DNA of 64,000 bases, taken from the NCBI GenBank assembly GCA_026125285.1, contig JAHCLO010000025.1, forward strand, positions 1 to 64,000, read 5' to 3'. Source of the DNA: Verrucomicrobiia bacterium. GTDB lineage: Bacteria > Verrucomicrobiota > Verrucomicrobiia > Limisphaerales > JADLHS01. Below the pieces are notes generated by a model. The model had not been told where the DNA came from, made no database searches, and saw only the letters and a program-made list of their open reading frames with translations. Shown piece by piece: positions 1 to 12,251 of this stretch (within the stretch, counting starts at the first letter, position 1; the number at the start of each line of letters is the position of its first letter). Position numbers and translations under genes: made by a program.

Positions 1-1325
1 TTGAACTCTCGAGGTATTCCATCTGGCAGGGAGCCGGCGAGATCAAACTCACGGTCTTGCGCGGCGACGACGGCGCCTTGGGCCCCGTCGCCGTTGCCTA
101 TGCCACGGTCGATGGCACCGCCCAGGCCGGGCGAGACTACCAAGCGACGTCCGGAACTTTGCAGTTCGAGGCCAACGAAACCGTGCAGAGCCTCACCATT
201 GCGCTCCTGCCGGCGGCGCTTCGCACTGGCCACTTCCAAGTAAGGTTGAGCCATCCGACGGGGGGGGCCACTTTGGGGACCGCCACCACCACCGTGACCA
301 TCCAGAAGACCAATTGCACGGTGGCCCCGCCGTTCGATTCCAAGCTGGCCATCCGGCCCGATCACGGCGTAAGTGTCGTGACTTGGACCGGAGGCGGGCA
401 ACTGCAAAGAGCCGACCGCGTGACGGGACCTTGGCAGACGTTGGCGGCCCCCACGAGCCCTTGGAACGTCCAACCTCCGATTCCGGCATCGTTCTATCAG
501 GTAACAAGCCCTCGGCCCGTTAACCTCTACATACCTTCCGCCTACGACGGGACAACGCCCCTCCCTTTGGTGATCGCGCTTCACGGGTATTCTCTCGACG
601 GGACTTGGATAGAAAACAACTTCATGCACCTCCAACCCTTGGCGGAAAGTCGCGGCTTCCTCTACTGCCACCCGGACGGGACGAAAGACCAGTGGGGCAA
701 CCGTTTCTGGAACGCCACTGACGCCGTTGGGGATTTTGGGAACACTGGCGTGGATGACGCCGGCTACCTCCGGGCCCTGATCGAGCAAATCGCCCAGCGT
801 TTTGCCGTGGACCGCAAGCGAATCTATCTGATAGGCCATTCCAACGGGGGTTTCATGGCGTATCGGATGGCGTGCCAGTCGGCCTAGCTCATCGCCGGTA
901 TCGCGAGCTTCGCCGGGACGACCTTCCTGGATCCCTCCCGTTGCCAACCTGTTCAACCCGTCAACATCCTCCACATCTGCGGCACCGCCGACGAGTTTAT
1001 GTCTTACTCTGGTGGCGCCGATTTCATCGGCATGTCTGGTGGTCTCATTCGGGCGAATACGCCTCAATTTCCCGGTGCACTCCAAACGATCCAACTCTGG
1101 GCCGGCTACAACGGTGCCAGCGGCCCGGTGACCGACCCGGTGCCCACGCTGGACCTTACTACCGATCTGCCGGGGCTTGACACGGTGGTCACACGCTACA
1201 CCAACGCCCCGCCCGGCGGTGCGGTGGAACTCTGGACTATCAACGGTGGAACTCACATCCCGGCATTGTCCTCCCAGTTTTCACCCCAAGTCATCGACTG
1301 GCTGTTCGCTCATTCCAAACCATGA
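1..1325 (+). pseudogene. Calx-beta / PHB-depolymerase-like (LpqC family) esterase interrupted by an in-frame TAG; 5' end outside window
   Basis: The frame is open from base 3, so the gene begins upstream. A Calx-beta domain (about 3-300) is followed by a short domain with the pattern VTWxGGGxLQ...GPW...FYQV, which recurs in secreted verrucomicrobial proteins. An alpha/beta-hydrolase esterase of the polyhydroxybutyrate depolymerase/feruloyl esterase type comes next: LVIALHGYSLDG near 560-600 and the nucleophile elbow GHSNGGFMAYR near 837-867. A TAG at 885-887 stops the frame, yet the same frame continues intact to 1325. It keeps the catalytic Asp region (HICGTADEF) and the catalytic His region (GGTHIPAL). 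In homologues the codon after 'ACQSA' is usually Asp or Glu, so GAG to TAG is a simple explanation. The product is predicted to be extracellular. Recent pseudogene, sequencing error and readthrough cannot be separated here; other genes in the window also end in TAG, which argues against recoding. Confidence 0.8.
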
Positions 1326-1525
1326 GTGCTTTCGTAGAACCAAGGCCGCTCGCCAGGAAGGCGGTGGTCGCGGACGCCCGTAGAAATGCCGCGGCCGCCA
1401 TGTAACCTTTCGCAAGCTTTCCCGTTGGAATGGGTGAACCGGTTCCGCGTATCCGTGCCGGGCTTTCGCGTGAGAGTCTTCCGGATGGACCGGCAGCAAT
1501 ACCAACAAATGAAAGGCAAGACGAC

Positions 1526-2485
1526 ATGAAAACAGTGAAAACAGTGACCATCACAACTCCGCTGGCTGCGGCCCTCGGATGCCTCTCCATGCTCGCCTTG
1601 GCGGCCTCACTGACCGCCGGGGCGGCATCCAAGCAGACCCCGTTCACCACCGTTGAAACCATCACGGGCATGCTCGAGCAGGGAACCATGCTCACCGATG
1701 ATGAAAGCGTCTTCATCCTCGGCAATATCATGAACGCGGTGGAAACGGCCACCGATCCGCGGGTTTCCGGGAACGCCCGCATCGGGGTCTCCGTCATCCA
1801 GGACGTGGCGACCGGGACTGGTACGATGTGGGGAACCTTCCAGATCGAGAATGTGGGCGGGTCCTGGGAAGCCTATTGGCAAGGATCCCTGACTCTTGAA
1901 GATGGGCACTTCATAACGAGCGTGACGGCGGTGGGCGTCGGACGAGGCGGCTACGAGGGCCTCGAGGCGCGCTGGGATTTCGCCGCGACCGACGCGCCCG
2001 CCGGCGAACCGCTCATGGGAACCGGCTATATCATTGAGGCCAAAGGCAAGCCGGGCGATCGGCCCGTGAAGTGGCGGGCTTCGCGTACCGAGGAATTCGT
2101 GATTCACCCCGGAATCTTTCTGCCCTCAGGTACGCCTGGTGCAATGGGGACGTTCAACCTCCTCAGCGATGTCGGGGTGGGAACACATTTCGGGCGTTCC
2201 GTGAATACCGGGATCGGACTTCTGGACATGGCGACGGGCCGCATCAGTGGCTATGGACGCCTGACCACGGCCAGCCAAGACGAAGTGTTCTGGGTGGTCA
2301 CCGGTACAGCGGACCTGGTCGGTGGCGGGGGAGCCACCTGCGTTGTTCATTTCGCCGGTGGCACGGGCCGGTTTGAAACCGCCGTGGGTGACATGACCGA
2401 AAACCTGACGGTCGAGTGGGAAGGCGAATTCCCGGTCTTCCACGCCGATTACAGCTACAGCGGCAGCGGCACGATTCGGTATTGA
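1526..2485 (+). CDS. secreted protein, possible dirigent/allene-oxide-cyclase-barrel-like fold
   Basis: The protein has 319 residues. ATG 1526 is preceded by GAAAGG at good spacing and begins a clear signal peptide (MKTVKTV..., hydrophobic to about residue 30, AxA-type end). The mature part is beta-rich and holds motifs of the kind GRGGYEGLEARWDF and GGTGRFETAVGDMT. Such a glycine turn before a strand is typical of dirigent/AOC-barrel-like bacterial proteins that accumulate as secreted domains. It ends in YSGSGTIRY. No catalytic residues can be named. The gene lies alone between the broken esterase and the convergent kinase. The fold call is an inference from motif texture only. Confidence 0.7.
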   Translation: MKTVKTVTITTPLAAALGCLSMLALAASLTAGAASKQTPFTTVETITGMLEQGTMLTDDESVFILGNIMNAVETATDPRVSGNARIGVSVIQDVATGTGTMWGTFQIENVGGSWEAYWQGSLTLEDGHFITSVTAVGVGRGGYEGLEARWDFAATDAPAGEPLMGTGYIIEAKGKPGDRPVKWRASRTEEFVIHPGIFLPSGTPGAMGTFNLLSDVGVGTHFGRSVNTGIGLLDMATGRISGYGRLTTASQDEVFWVVTGTADLVGGGGATCVVHFAGGTGRFETAVGDMTENLTVEWEGEFPVFHADYSYSGSGTIRY

Positions 2486-2486
2486 A

Positions 2487-2651
2487 CCTCGCGCGATTAG
2501 TCCTTTTGGGGTCACATCTCGACATGGGCCAATCGTCACCGGTCGCTGCGAGCATGCCGGTGGAGTGTTTACGGGTTTAGCCACCGTAACCAGTGATGCC
2601 AAGGCCGGACGTTGCATTACATCTACCGGAGCATTGTAGGTACCGGCACGC

Positions 2652-2662
<11 letters not shown>
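2487..2662 (+). pseudogene. decayed, frameshifted tail of a paralogue of the preceding secreted protein
   Basis: Directly after the stop at 2485, one frame (codons in phase with 2487) reads TGRCEHAGGVFTGLATVT at about 2538-2591. This resembles TGRFETAVGDMTENLTVE in the upstream gene. A second frame reads YIYRSIVGTGTLTY followed by TGA at 2618-2662, resembling the C-terminus YSYSGSGTIRY. The two stretches need one frameshift to join and there is no start codon, so this looks like the relic of a duplicated C-terminal part. The similarity is short and was judged by eye. Confidence 0.35.
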
Positions 2663-5966
<3,304 letters not shown>

Positions 5967-6091
5967 CACTTGCTCTCCATTCTCTATAACGGGAACCGCC
6001 TGCCGGCGTTACATGTTTAATCGGTGTCTCCTAACCATCCCGCGGTAATCCCGTGCGTTGTCCGACACCATCGAGCGACCCGGCGGCCCGA

Positions 6092-6118
6092 CACTGGAAC
6101 GGAATCAAAATTCCAGTG
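6092..6118. other. hairpin between the sigma factor and kinase genes
   Basis: CACTGGAA at 6092-6099 pairs perfectly with TTCCAGTG at 6111-6118 across an 11-nt loop. It lies 16 nt after the sigma-factor stop and upstream of the kinase start. There is no T-run on either side, so it is not a clear intrinsic terminator. It could be an attenuating or processing hairpin in a two-gene transcript. Confidence 0.3.
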
Positions 6119-6133
6119 GCGGCTCCCAGCGGT

Positions 6134-6886
6134 TTACTGACAGACCACCGCGAAAAGACAACGCAGTTCATCGTCAACCTCCTCGGGGCGCATTACCGTG
6201 TGCGCCACCTCTTCGCGCAGCAACTCACGATAGCGCTGCCGCAGGCGATGGACGGTCACCTTCACCGCCGTTTCGCTCAGGCCCAACTGCGATCCCAATT
6301 GCGCGTAGGTCTCAGTCGGTCGTTCCCCCAGCAGGCAGCCCTGGAGTCGGTCAAAAAGCACCGCCTTGCCAGACCCCACGAACTCCTCGCGTAGCCGATT
6401 CAGCACGCGATCCAACAAGTCAAGCGCCCAGCGACGTTCGTAAAGACTCACGGCGTTCGCTGCAACGTGCGTCTCAGACTGGTAACGCGACTCCGCTTGC
6501 ACAAGATCCAGCAGCCGTTCCGGGGCCGCGGCTCTGCGCTTAAGGGTACGGGTCTTTTGCCACTCATCCCTGAGAAAGTGTTTCAGGCACGCCAGCAGGA
6601 ACGATCGAAACCGGCCTTTCTCGGGGACCACGCCCGTCAGGAAGTCCTTGCGTAGGAGGTGGGCAAAAAAGGATTGGGTCAAATCCCGGGCGTCTTCGGA
6701 ATCATAACCACCCCGCCGAACGTACGCGTAGAGGGGATACCAGTAGGTGCGACACAACTCCTCCAAGGCTTGGTCAGCTTGTCCCGATGACTCGTCACGC
6801 GCCGCGAGCACCGCGCTCCAGTGGGTGCTGGCGAACAATTCCTCTCGCGTTCCAGAGCGGTTGGCATCGTCACCCAAAGAACCCAT
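6134..6886 (-). CDS. ECF-type RNA polymerase sigma factor paired with a Ser/Thr kinase
   Basis: The protein has 250 residues. Region 2 is recognisable (EELCRTYWYPLYAYVRRGGYDSEDARDLTQSFFAHLL, then GRFRSFLLACLKHFLRDE), as is region 4 (TYAQLGSQLGLSETAVKVTVHRLRQRYRELL, a helix-turn-helix). The length and the N-terminal 'STHWSAVLAARD' style match the planctomycete/verrucomicrobial ECF groups found beside Hanks kinases. No anti-sigma gene lies next to it. The kinase 167 bp downstream on the same strand is the probable regulator, by inference. ATG 6886 is the first start in the frame. Confidence 0.9.
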   Translation of the reverse strand: MGSLGDDANRSGTREELFASTHWSAVLAARDESSGQADQALEELCRTYWYPLYAYVRRGGYDSEDARDLTQSFFAHLLRKDFLTGVVPEKGRFRSFLLACLKHFLRDEWQKTRTLKRRAAAPERLLDLVQAESRYQSETHVAANAVSLYERRWALDLLDRVLNRLREEFVGSGKAVLFDRLQGCLLGERPTETYAQLGSQLGLSETAVKVTVHRLRQRYRELLREEVAHTVMRPEEVDDELRCLFAVVCQ

Positions 6887-7231
6887 GACCCGACTTTACC
6901 GCGACCGAGGCCGGCTGCAAAGAGGAACCTCTCACAACTGTCCATACTCAACAGCCGATGGCCGCGCCAGCGCTGGACCAGAGCCGCTGCCGCAGTTGTT
7001 CAATGAGTGTGAGCGCACGATTTTGGAGTGGGATGTCCTGTGGCCTCAGTAGTATGAAACCAAAAGTAAGCACTTTGTACATTCAAGAACCTCGCCTCAT
7101 CATTTTGTTTCAGTGGCAATGGGCTCGCTGGTACTGGTGGGAGATTGGCAGCAATTATTGCTTGGAATCCCGAATTCACCGGCGCACACTGGCGTCGAAG
7201 TCGGGGACAATTTCGGGCGACAATTATTACT
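6887..7231. other. divergent intergenic region (sigma factor / dehydrogenase)
   Basis: These 345 bp lie between two divergent genes and must hold both promoters. It is more AT-rich than its surroundings between about 7060 and 7230. I see no convincing -35/-10 pair, operator palindrome or small gene. The open frame back to 7145 is probably non-coding leader because the Tat signal begins at 7232. Confidence 0.5.
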
Positions 7232-8569
7232 ATGAAAACGAACAAGGAATTCACTGTCGGATCAACCGGCTTTTCGCGCCGAAGCTTCTTGAAGAACAGC
7301 GCCCTGCTGCTCGCGGGCACCACTCTGCCGCAAATCCTGCCCTCCGGCGTGCTGGCGGCCGCCGGCCAGCCCGGCGCCAATGACCGCATCGGCATTGGCA
7401 TCATCGGGATAGGCCGGCAGGCGGGCGGGCTGTTGCAGCAGATACTGCGGCTGTCGGCTGCCCGTTATGTGGCCGTGGCCGATGTGAATATGAAACGCGC
7501 CCGCGAGTCCGCCGCGAAGCACAACGCCGTTCCGTTTCAGGACTATCGTCGTCTGCTTGAGCGCCAGGACGTGGATGCCGTTATCACCGCCACGCCGGAA
7601 CACTGGCGGCTGTTGATTTGCGTGCAGGCGTGTCAGGCGGAGAAGGATGTCTATGCGGAGAAACCCCTGTCGCTCACGATTCGCGAAGGACGCTGGATCA
7701 CGCAGGCGGCACGGAAGTATAAAAGAGTATTCCAGGTGGGTAGCCAGCAGCGTTCCACCTGGCAGAATTACACGGGCTGTAATCTGATTCGCTCCGGCGG
7801 CATCGGTAAGATCACGCGCGTCATCGCACACAATTACCCCAGCCCATGGGAAGGCCGACTGCCCGCGCAAGCCGTGCCGGCGGAACTCGATTGGGACATG
7901 TGGTGTGGCCCGGTCGCGCCGGTTCCCTACCATCAGGACCTCTACGCGCCGCGCGCGAATCCGGGCTGGCTCTCCTTCCGCCCCTACTCCGGCGGCGAAA
8001 TGACTGGCTGGGGTGCGCACGGCTACGATCAGGTACAGTGCGCGTTGGGCATGGACGAAAGCGGTCCGGTGGAAATCTGGACTGAAGGCCCGAAGTTTGA
8101 TCCGCCCACCTACACACAACCCGAAAGCAAGGAGCGCGGGGACAAGATCTGTCAGGAGCCGAAAGTGTTCTTCCGTTACGCGAACGGCGTGGTCATGGAG
8201 CCGGGTGGTGCAAGCATGGGCGGCGCGATTTTCTTTGGCGAGAAGGGCAAGGTTACCATCCACCGGGGCGTGTGTGAATCGGACCCCGAGGAACTGGCCA
8301 TTGACGCGTTGCGCAAACGGCCTTCCGACTTCAACGACAATCACATGAAGAACTGGCTCGATTGCATCAAGACGCGCGCCACGCCCATCGCCGACGTGGA
8401 GACCGGTCATCGTTCCGCCACGGTCTGCCACCTGGGCAATATCGCGCGTTGGGCCGGTCGTAAGTTGCGTTGGGACCCGGTCAAAGAAGAGTTCGTCGGC
8501 GACAAGGACGCCAACCAATACCTTGACCGCGAACGGCGCAAACCTTGGGACTTCTCCGGTAAAATCTGA
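7232..8569 (+). CDS. Tat-exported Gfo/Idh/MocA family oxidoreductase
   Basis: The protein has 445 residues. ATG 7232 was chosen because it opens a textbook Tat signal (FSRRSFLK at residues 14-21, then a hydrophobic run to AAAG). The Rossmann motif GIGIIGIGRQAGG follows at about residues 53-65, with the conserved EKP lysine motif in DVYAEKPLSLTI. The C-terminal half has the alpha/beta Gfo/Idh fold with GWGAHGYDQVQ, the usual metal-free His region. Secreted or periplasmic members of this family are strongly expanded in Planctomycetes and Verrucomicrobia and act on sugars. The substrate is not deducible. The next gene, a DUF6807 protein 18 bp downstream, is its likely partner in carbohydrate processing. 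Confidence 0.92.
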   Translation: MKTNKEFTVGSTGFSRRSFLKNSALLLAGTTLPQILPSGVLAAAGQPGANDRIGIGIIGIGRQAGGLLQQILRLSAARYVAVADVNMKRARESAAKHNAVPFQDYRRLLERQDVDAVITATPEHWRLLICVQACQAEKDVYAEKPLSLTIREGRWITQAARKYKRVFQVGSQQRSTWQNYTGCNLIRSGGIGKITRVIAHNYPSPWEGRLPAQAVPAELDWDMWCGPVAPVPYHQDLYAPRANPGWLSFRPYSGGEMTGWGAHGYDQVQCALGMDESGPVEIWTEGPKFDPPTYTQPESKERGDKICQEPKVFFRYANGVVMEPGGASMGGAIFFGEKGKVTIHRGVCESDPEELAIDALRKRPSDFNDNHMKNWLDCIKTRATPIADVETGHRSATVCHLGNIARWAGRKLRWDPVKEEFVGDKDANQYLDRERRKPWDFSGKI

Positions 8570-8587
8570 CGGCAAAGGCCACCCGGG

Positions 8588-9592
8588 ATGGAACCTCGTT
8601 CCAGAGCGACTCGAACCTTGCAGAGCGGTGGCGCTCTGGTGGTGATTGCGTTCGTCTGCGGCGCCGGCTCCACCGCCTGGTCGGCCGGGCCGGCAAGGGC
8701 CGTTGCCTTCAAGCGCAACGACGACAAAGGGCAGTTGCAGATCTGGGTCGGCGGCAAAGAAGCGTTGGTCTATTGCTACGGCAAGGAAGTTGATCTCCCG
8801 CATTTTTATCCCGTCCGCAGTCCCACCGGAAAGTCCATGACGGTGCAACAAACCGAACCATACCCGCATCATCGGTCGTTCTGGTTCGCGGACACGGTGC
8901 AAATCGCCGGCCAGCGGCAGGCATCTTTTTACAATGCGCTGTACAGCGGCGTGGGGGATCGCGAGAATCCCAAGCCACCGTTTCGCGATCGGGTGCGGCA
9001 CGTTGCTTTCACCACGCAGCGCAGCGGGACTCACGAAGCCGCCATTGGCATGAAGCTGGTGTGGGAAATGGACGAGGGCAAAATCCCCGTGCTCGACGAG
9101 GCGCGCGACCTCCGGATCGTTGCGCTGGGTGATGGCGAGTATTTTCTGGATCTGCGCTTCGCGTTGACCGCGAGTCATGGCGCGGTGACGTTTCGCAGCG
9201 ACGCGGTCCATTACGCCTGGCCGTTCATTCGCTTGAACAGCGACTTCAACGTCTCCGGCGGCGGGGTCATCGTCAATTCCGCAGGTCAAACCGGACAGGC
9301 GGAAACGAATTTGAAGCCAGCCGAATGGCTGGATTTTTCGCGCGCGGGCGCTGCCGACGCGGAAGGGTTGGCCATGTTCAGCCATCCCGCCAACGAACGT
9401 CCGCATACCTGGCTCACGCGGGATTATGGCTGCATTGGCCCGCGCCGCGTGGACGCCCGGAGCGGCAAACCTTTCACGCTCCAGCAAGGTGATTCCATCT
9501 CGACCCGGGTGGGCGTGCTGATTCACCGAGGTGACGTGAAATCCGGCCGGGTGGCCGAACGATACGAAGAGTACGCCGCCGGCAAGCTTTGA
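8588..9592 (+). CDS. DUF6807 (PmoA-like) secreted protein
   Basis: The protein has 334 residues with an N-terminal signal peptide (hydrophobic 13-30, AWSAGPARA). Family motifs are visible: a short beta-start KGQLQIWVGGKEALVY, PHFYPVRSPTGKSMT, the diagnostic YPHHRSFWFADTV, then beta-rich sequence ending in DYGCIGPRRVDARSGKPF and VLIHRGD. DUF6807 proteins occur beside Gfo/Idh/MocA dehydrogenases in PVC and Bacteroidota glycan loci. Their activity is not established to my knowledge. Only 18 bp separate it from the dehydrogenase, so the two are probably co-transcribed. Confidence 0.85.
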   Translation: MEPRSRATRTLQSGGALVVIAFVCGAGSTAWSAGPARAVAFKRNDDKGQLQIWVGGKEALVYCYGKEVDLPHFYPVRSPTGKSMTVQQTEPYPHHRSFWFADTVQIAGQRQASFYNALYSGVGDRENPKPPFRDRVRHVAFTTQRSGTHEAAIGMKLVWEMDEGKIPVLDEARDLRIVALGDGEYFLDLRFALTASHGAVTFRSDAVHYAWPFIRLNSDFNVSGGGVIVNSAGQTGQAETNLKPAEWLDFSRAGAADAEGLAMFSHPANERPHTWLTRDYGCIGPRRVDARSGKPFTLQQGDSISTRVGVLIHRGDVKSGRVAERYEEYAAGKL

Positions 9593-9651
9593 GCATCAAG
9601 CTGCTCGCACGGCGTAGTTGTGGACAAAACTGAACCAAACTGAGGGCAACT

Positions 9652-10236
9652 ATGTTATTGGAAGACGCGCTGGATAAGTATCCCAAACACTTGAAACTTC
9701 GCGACGGCACTGAGACGGTCATTCGTCCCGTGCAACGGCGCGATGACCTCCGCCTGCAAAAGTTTTTCCTCTCCGTGCCGGAGGAGGAACGCCTGTTCAT
9801 CAAGCAACCCATCACGGATCGCACCTTGTTTCGCCAGTGGTGCCGCCAGCCCGACTTCGAGCGCAACCTGCCGCTCTTGATGTTGCACGGGCAGAAAATT
9901 ATTGGCGAAGCCACGCTCCACCAGCGCGGTGGCGGGTGGAAGCGGCACATCGGCCTGATCACGGTCCTGACCCACACCCAATACCGCGGGCGCGACGTGG
10001 CCAAGATTCTCGTCGCCGAACTGATCGAAGTTGCGCGGTATGCCGGCCTCCGCAAGCTCGAAGCCGAGTTGAACGACGAGCGCAAAGTTGCCATTCGTGC
10101 GCTGGAGGACCTGGGGTTCCACCGCCTGATGCATCTGGAAGACTATGTCCTGGACATGAAAGCTATATCGCACGGCTACGTGCTCATGGGCATGGAACTC
10201 AAGGTGGACGAAGAATACGCCGGCATCGGTGGGTGA
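9652..10236 (+). CDS. GNAT family N-acetyltransferase
   Basis: The protein has 194 residues and is cytoplasmic with no signal peptide. GNAT features can be seen: LRDGTETVIRPVQRRDDLRLQKFF as the first strand and helix, the motif-A-like stretch HIGLITVLTHTQYRGRDVAKILVAEL (residues about 99-125, RGxGxA-like acetyl-CoA loop in variant form), then KLEAELNDERKVAIRALEDLGF, the motif-B region. GAGGG precedes ATG 9652. Substrate unknown. It resembles the acetyltransferase module of protein-acetylating or ribosomal GNATs, but that is not enough for a symbol. Confidence 0.85.
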   Translation: MLLEDALDKYPKHLKLRDGTETVIRPVQRRDDLRLQKFFLSVPEEERLFIKQPITDRTLFRQWCRQPDFERNLPLLMLHGQKIIGEATLHQRGGGWKRHIGLITVLTHTQYRGRDVAKILVAELIEVARYAGLRKLEAELNDERKVAIRALEDLGFHRLMHLEDYVLDMKAISHGYVLMGMELKVDEEYAGIGG

Positions 10237-10261
10237 GACGCTGCGGCGGCAACGGCCGGGC

Positions 10262-11185
10262 TCAGTCGGAAAACCCCGTACCACGCATGAGGCTCTCCAC
10301 CGGGGCTCGGTCATCGGTCAACACGGGCGAGACGCTGGCGTTGCGCGGGGTGACGTTTTGAAACGCGCGCAGGCGCGTGGCGAATGTCGGCAGTTTCACT
10401 TTGCCCGAGCGAATCAATTCCCTTCCTTCCCGTTGAACGCGCGCGTAATCGTAAGGGACGGGCGACTTCGTGGCGATAATCACGACGTTGAGGCTCGAAC
10501 TCGCGGGGAACAGATAGACCTGTGGAAAGACCTCTTTCATCGTGCGATAAAGGGCGCCGATGATGTCCGCCCGACCGCCCTGCAACTGTCCAATCACGTT
10601 GTACGCCAGCACCCCGTTGGTGCCCAGGCGCGCGCTGGCCTGGGCGAAAAACTCGCGCGTGACCAGGTGCGGCGGAATGGAGGAGCCGTAGCGCGAACGG
10701 GTGTACGCATCCACCAGGATCACGTCATACGTCTCCCGCCCGCGCTGGAGAAACGTGCGGCCGTCGTGTTGGTGAATCTTGTGCGTGGGAGTTTCGCGCA
10801 CCTGAAAGTACTCGTTGGCCACCTTGATGACCACCGGGTCCACCTCGACCGATTCAATCATCACGTTGGTGTAGTAGTGCTGGTATGCCCGCTGAATGCT
10901 TCCGCCGCCCAATCCCAGCATCAGTACCCGTTTGATCTCGGGATTCCACACCCACGGCGCATGAAAAAATTCGGTGTACTCGAAATGGCCGAGCAGGGGG
11001 TTGGCCAGCGACATGCGGGTTTCCTGCGTGCCATTGAAACTCAACAGGCGAATCCCGCCGTCGTCAATCACCTGCACATGGTGATACGGGGAATGGGCTT
11101 CAAACACCACGGCGGCGTGCGGGCGGCCGATGCCACCCAACAGTGCCACCAGCAGCAAGGCAACTTTCATGCAGATACGCTTCAT
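10262..11185 (-). CDS. spermidine-synthase-like methyltransferase-fold protein (catalytic half)
   Basis: The protein has 307 residues. A hydrophobic N-terminal segment (MKVALLLVALLGG...) is either a signal peptide or a membrane anchor. It is followed by a polyamine synthase fold: VLMLGLGGGSIQRAY, IESVEVDPVVIKVA, a DGRTFL acidic loop, then DVILVDAYTRSRYGSSIPPHL. Canonical SpeE has GGGDG and an Asp-Ser-Asp gate loop. Here the glycine loop ends in Ser and the gate is DAY, as in the 'fused MFS/spermidine synthase' group, so true spermidine synthesis is doubtful. The gene for the membrane half lies 46 bp upstream. Start ATG 11185; ATG 11170 is also possible. Confidence 0.8.
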   Translation of the reverse strand: MKRICMKVALLLVALLGGIGRPHAAVVFEAHSPYHHVQVIDDGGIRLLSFNGTQETRMSLANPLLGHFEYTEFFHAPWVWNPEIKRVLMLGLGGGSIQRAYQHYYTNVMIESVEVDPVVIKVANEYFQVRETPTHKIHQHDGRTFLQRGRETYDVILVDAYTRSRYGSSIPPHLVTREFFAQASARLGTNGVLAYNVIGQLQGGRADIIGALYRTMKEVFPQVYLFPASSSLNVVIIATKSPVPYDYARVQREGRELIRSGKVKLPTFATRLRAFQNVTPRNASVSPVLTDDRAPVESLMRGTGFSD

Positions 11186-11231
11186 GACAGGGGCAAGGTA
11201 ACGTTTTTGCGGCGGCTGGCCATGCCGCGTT

Positions 11232-11873
11232 TCAACTTTTTAGCGGCTCAACAGAATTGCCCATCCAGCGGTCCATCAGCAAACTCACCACCGCGAGCAC
11301 CAGGATCAACGCGCCGGTAGCCCGGAAGATCGCGGACAAGCCCATAAAATCAATCAGCACATAGCCCGACACAAAGACGCCCGCGATGCTGCCCACCGTG
11401 CTACACGCGTAGATCAAGCCGCTGATCGTTCCCACTTGTTCCAGCCGGCGGGCGGCGAGGCGGATCATGTACGGGGAGAGAATCGCCAGCACGAAGCACG
11501 GCAGGAAGAACACCAGCGTGCTGCCCAGCGCCGGGTCCAGCTTCTGCCACAGGGCCGAAATCTCCCGATCCAGCGGGTGGCGCATAACAATGGCCTGGAG
11601 CAGCGGTGGCGTGAAATTTGGAATCAGCATGGTGAACAATCCGGCAACCGCCAAGAGAGGCGCCAGAAATGCCGCCCGTTTAAAGTGGTCCGCCAGCGCC
11701 CCACCGATGGCATAGCCCAACGCCAGCGCGATCAAGATCACCCCGATCTGGCTGATCCAGATGTAAAACGAGCCGCCAAAATCCTTGGTCAGATAGCGCG
11801 CTCCGGCAATCTCCAACACCATGATCGCGAAACCGCCCAGAAACACAAATCCCGCCGCAACAGTCTTGAGCAT
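11232..11873 (-). CDS. multi-pass membrane protein, N-terminal half of a fused-type MFS/spermidine synthase
   Basis: The protein has 213 residues and about six transmembrane helices. It opens with FVFLGGFAIMVLEIAGARYLTKDFGG, the signature beginning of the membrane domain in fused MFS/spermidine synthase proteins. Elsewhere this domain is joined to the synthase domain in one chain. Here a stop at 11232 and a fresh start at 11185 make two genes. The pair presumably forms a complex at the membrane. The function of the family is not known with certainty. Confidence 0.8.
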   Translation of the reverse strand: MLKTVAAGFVFLGGFAIMVLEIAGARYLTKDFGGSFYIWISQIGVILIALALGYAIGGALADHFKRAAFLAPLLAVAGLFTMLIPNFTPPLLQAIVMRHPLDREISALWQKLDPALGSTLVFFLPCFVLAILSPYMIRLAARRLEQVGTISGLIYACSTVGSIAGVFVSGYVLIDFMGLSAIFRATGALILVLAVVSLLMDRWMGNSVEPLKS

Positions 11874-12251
11874 GGCATAAATCTACGCGGATTTCGGTGG
11901 TCGTGGAAATCATTTCGGCCCTTAACAGCCCGTAGAAATGTGAAGACGACGTCAGCGCGCTTTCGCAACCTTCCACGGCATCGCGAGCACGGCAGGTTCG
12001 TCACCTCGTCTCCTGTAGAAGAAGGGGTACTCTGACGGGCGGTTAAGCCCGGAAAGCGTCTGGTGGAGGACCAGCGCGCACGCGCTATCGAATCTGCTCC
12101 CTATTGCGCGGAAATCAGGACATGGTGTGTGCCGCAGTGGCAACCAGGTGGTGCGCCAATTCTCTTGCGATGACGCAATTGGGCGCTGGACTGCCGAGCG
12201 GAACGAGTAGGAACGCTGGAACGGAGCCGGAAGGTAAGCAAACACGTCGAG
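11874..12251. other. divergent intergenic region with an imperfect hairpin
   Basis: This is 378 bp between two divergent genes. No gene is convincing. GCGCCAATT at 12153-12161 and AATTGGGCGC at 12177-12186 form an imperfect palindrome around a 15-nt loop, which could be an operator or a leader hairpin. No clear promoter hexamers were found. Confidence 0.4.
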
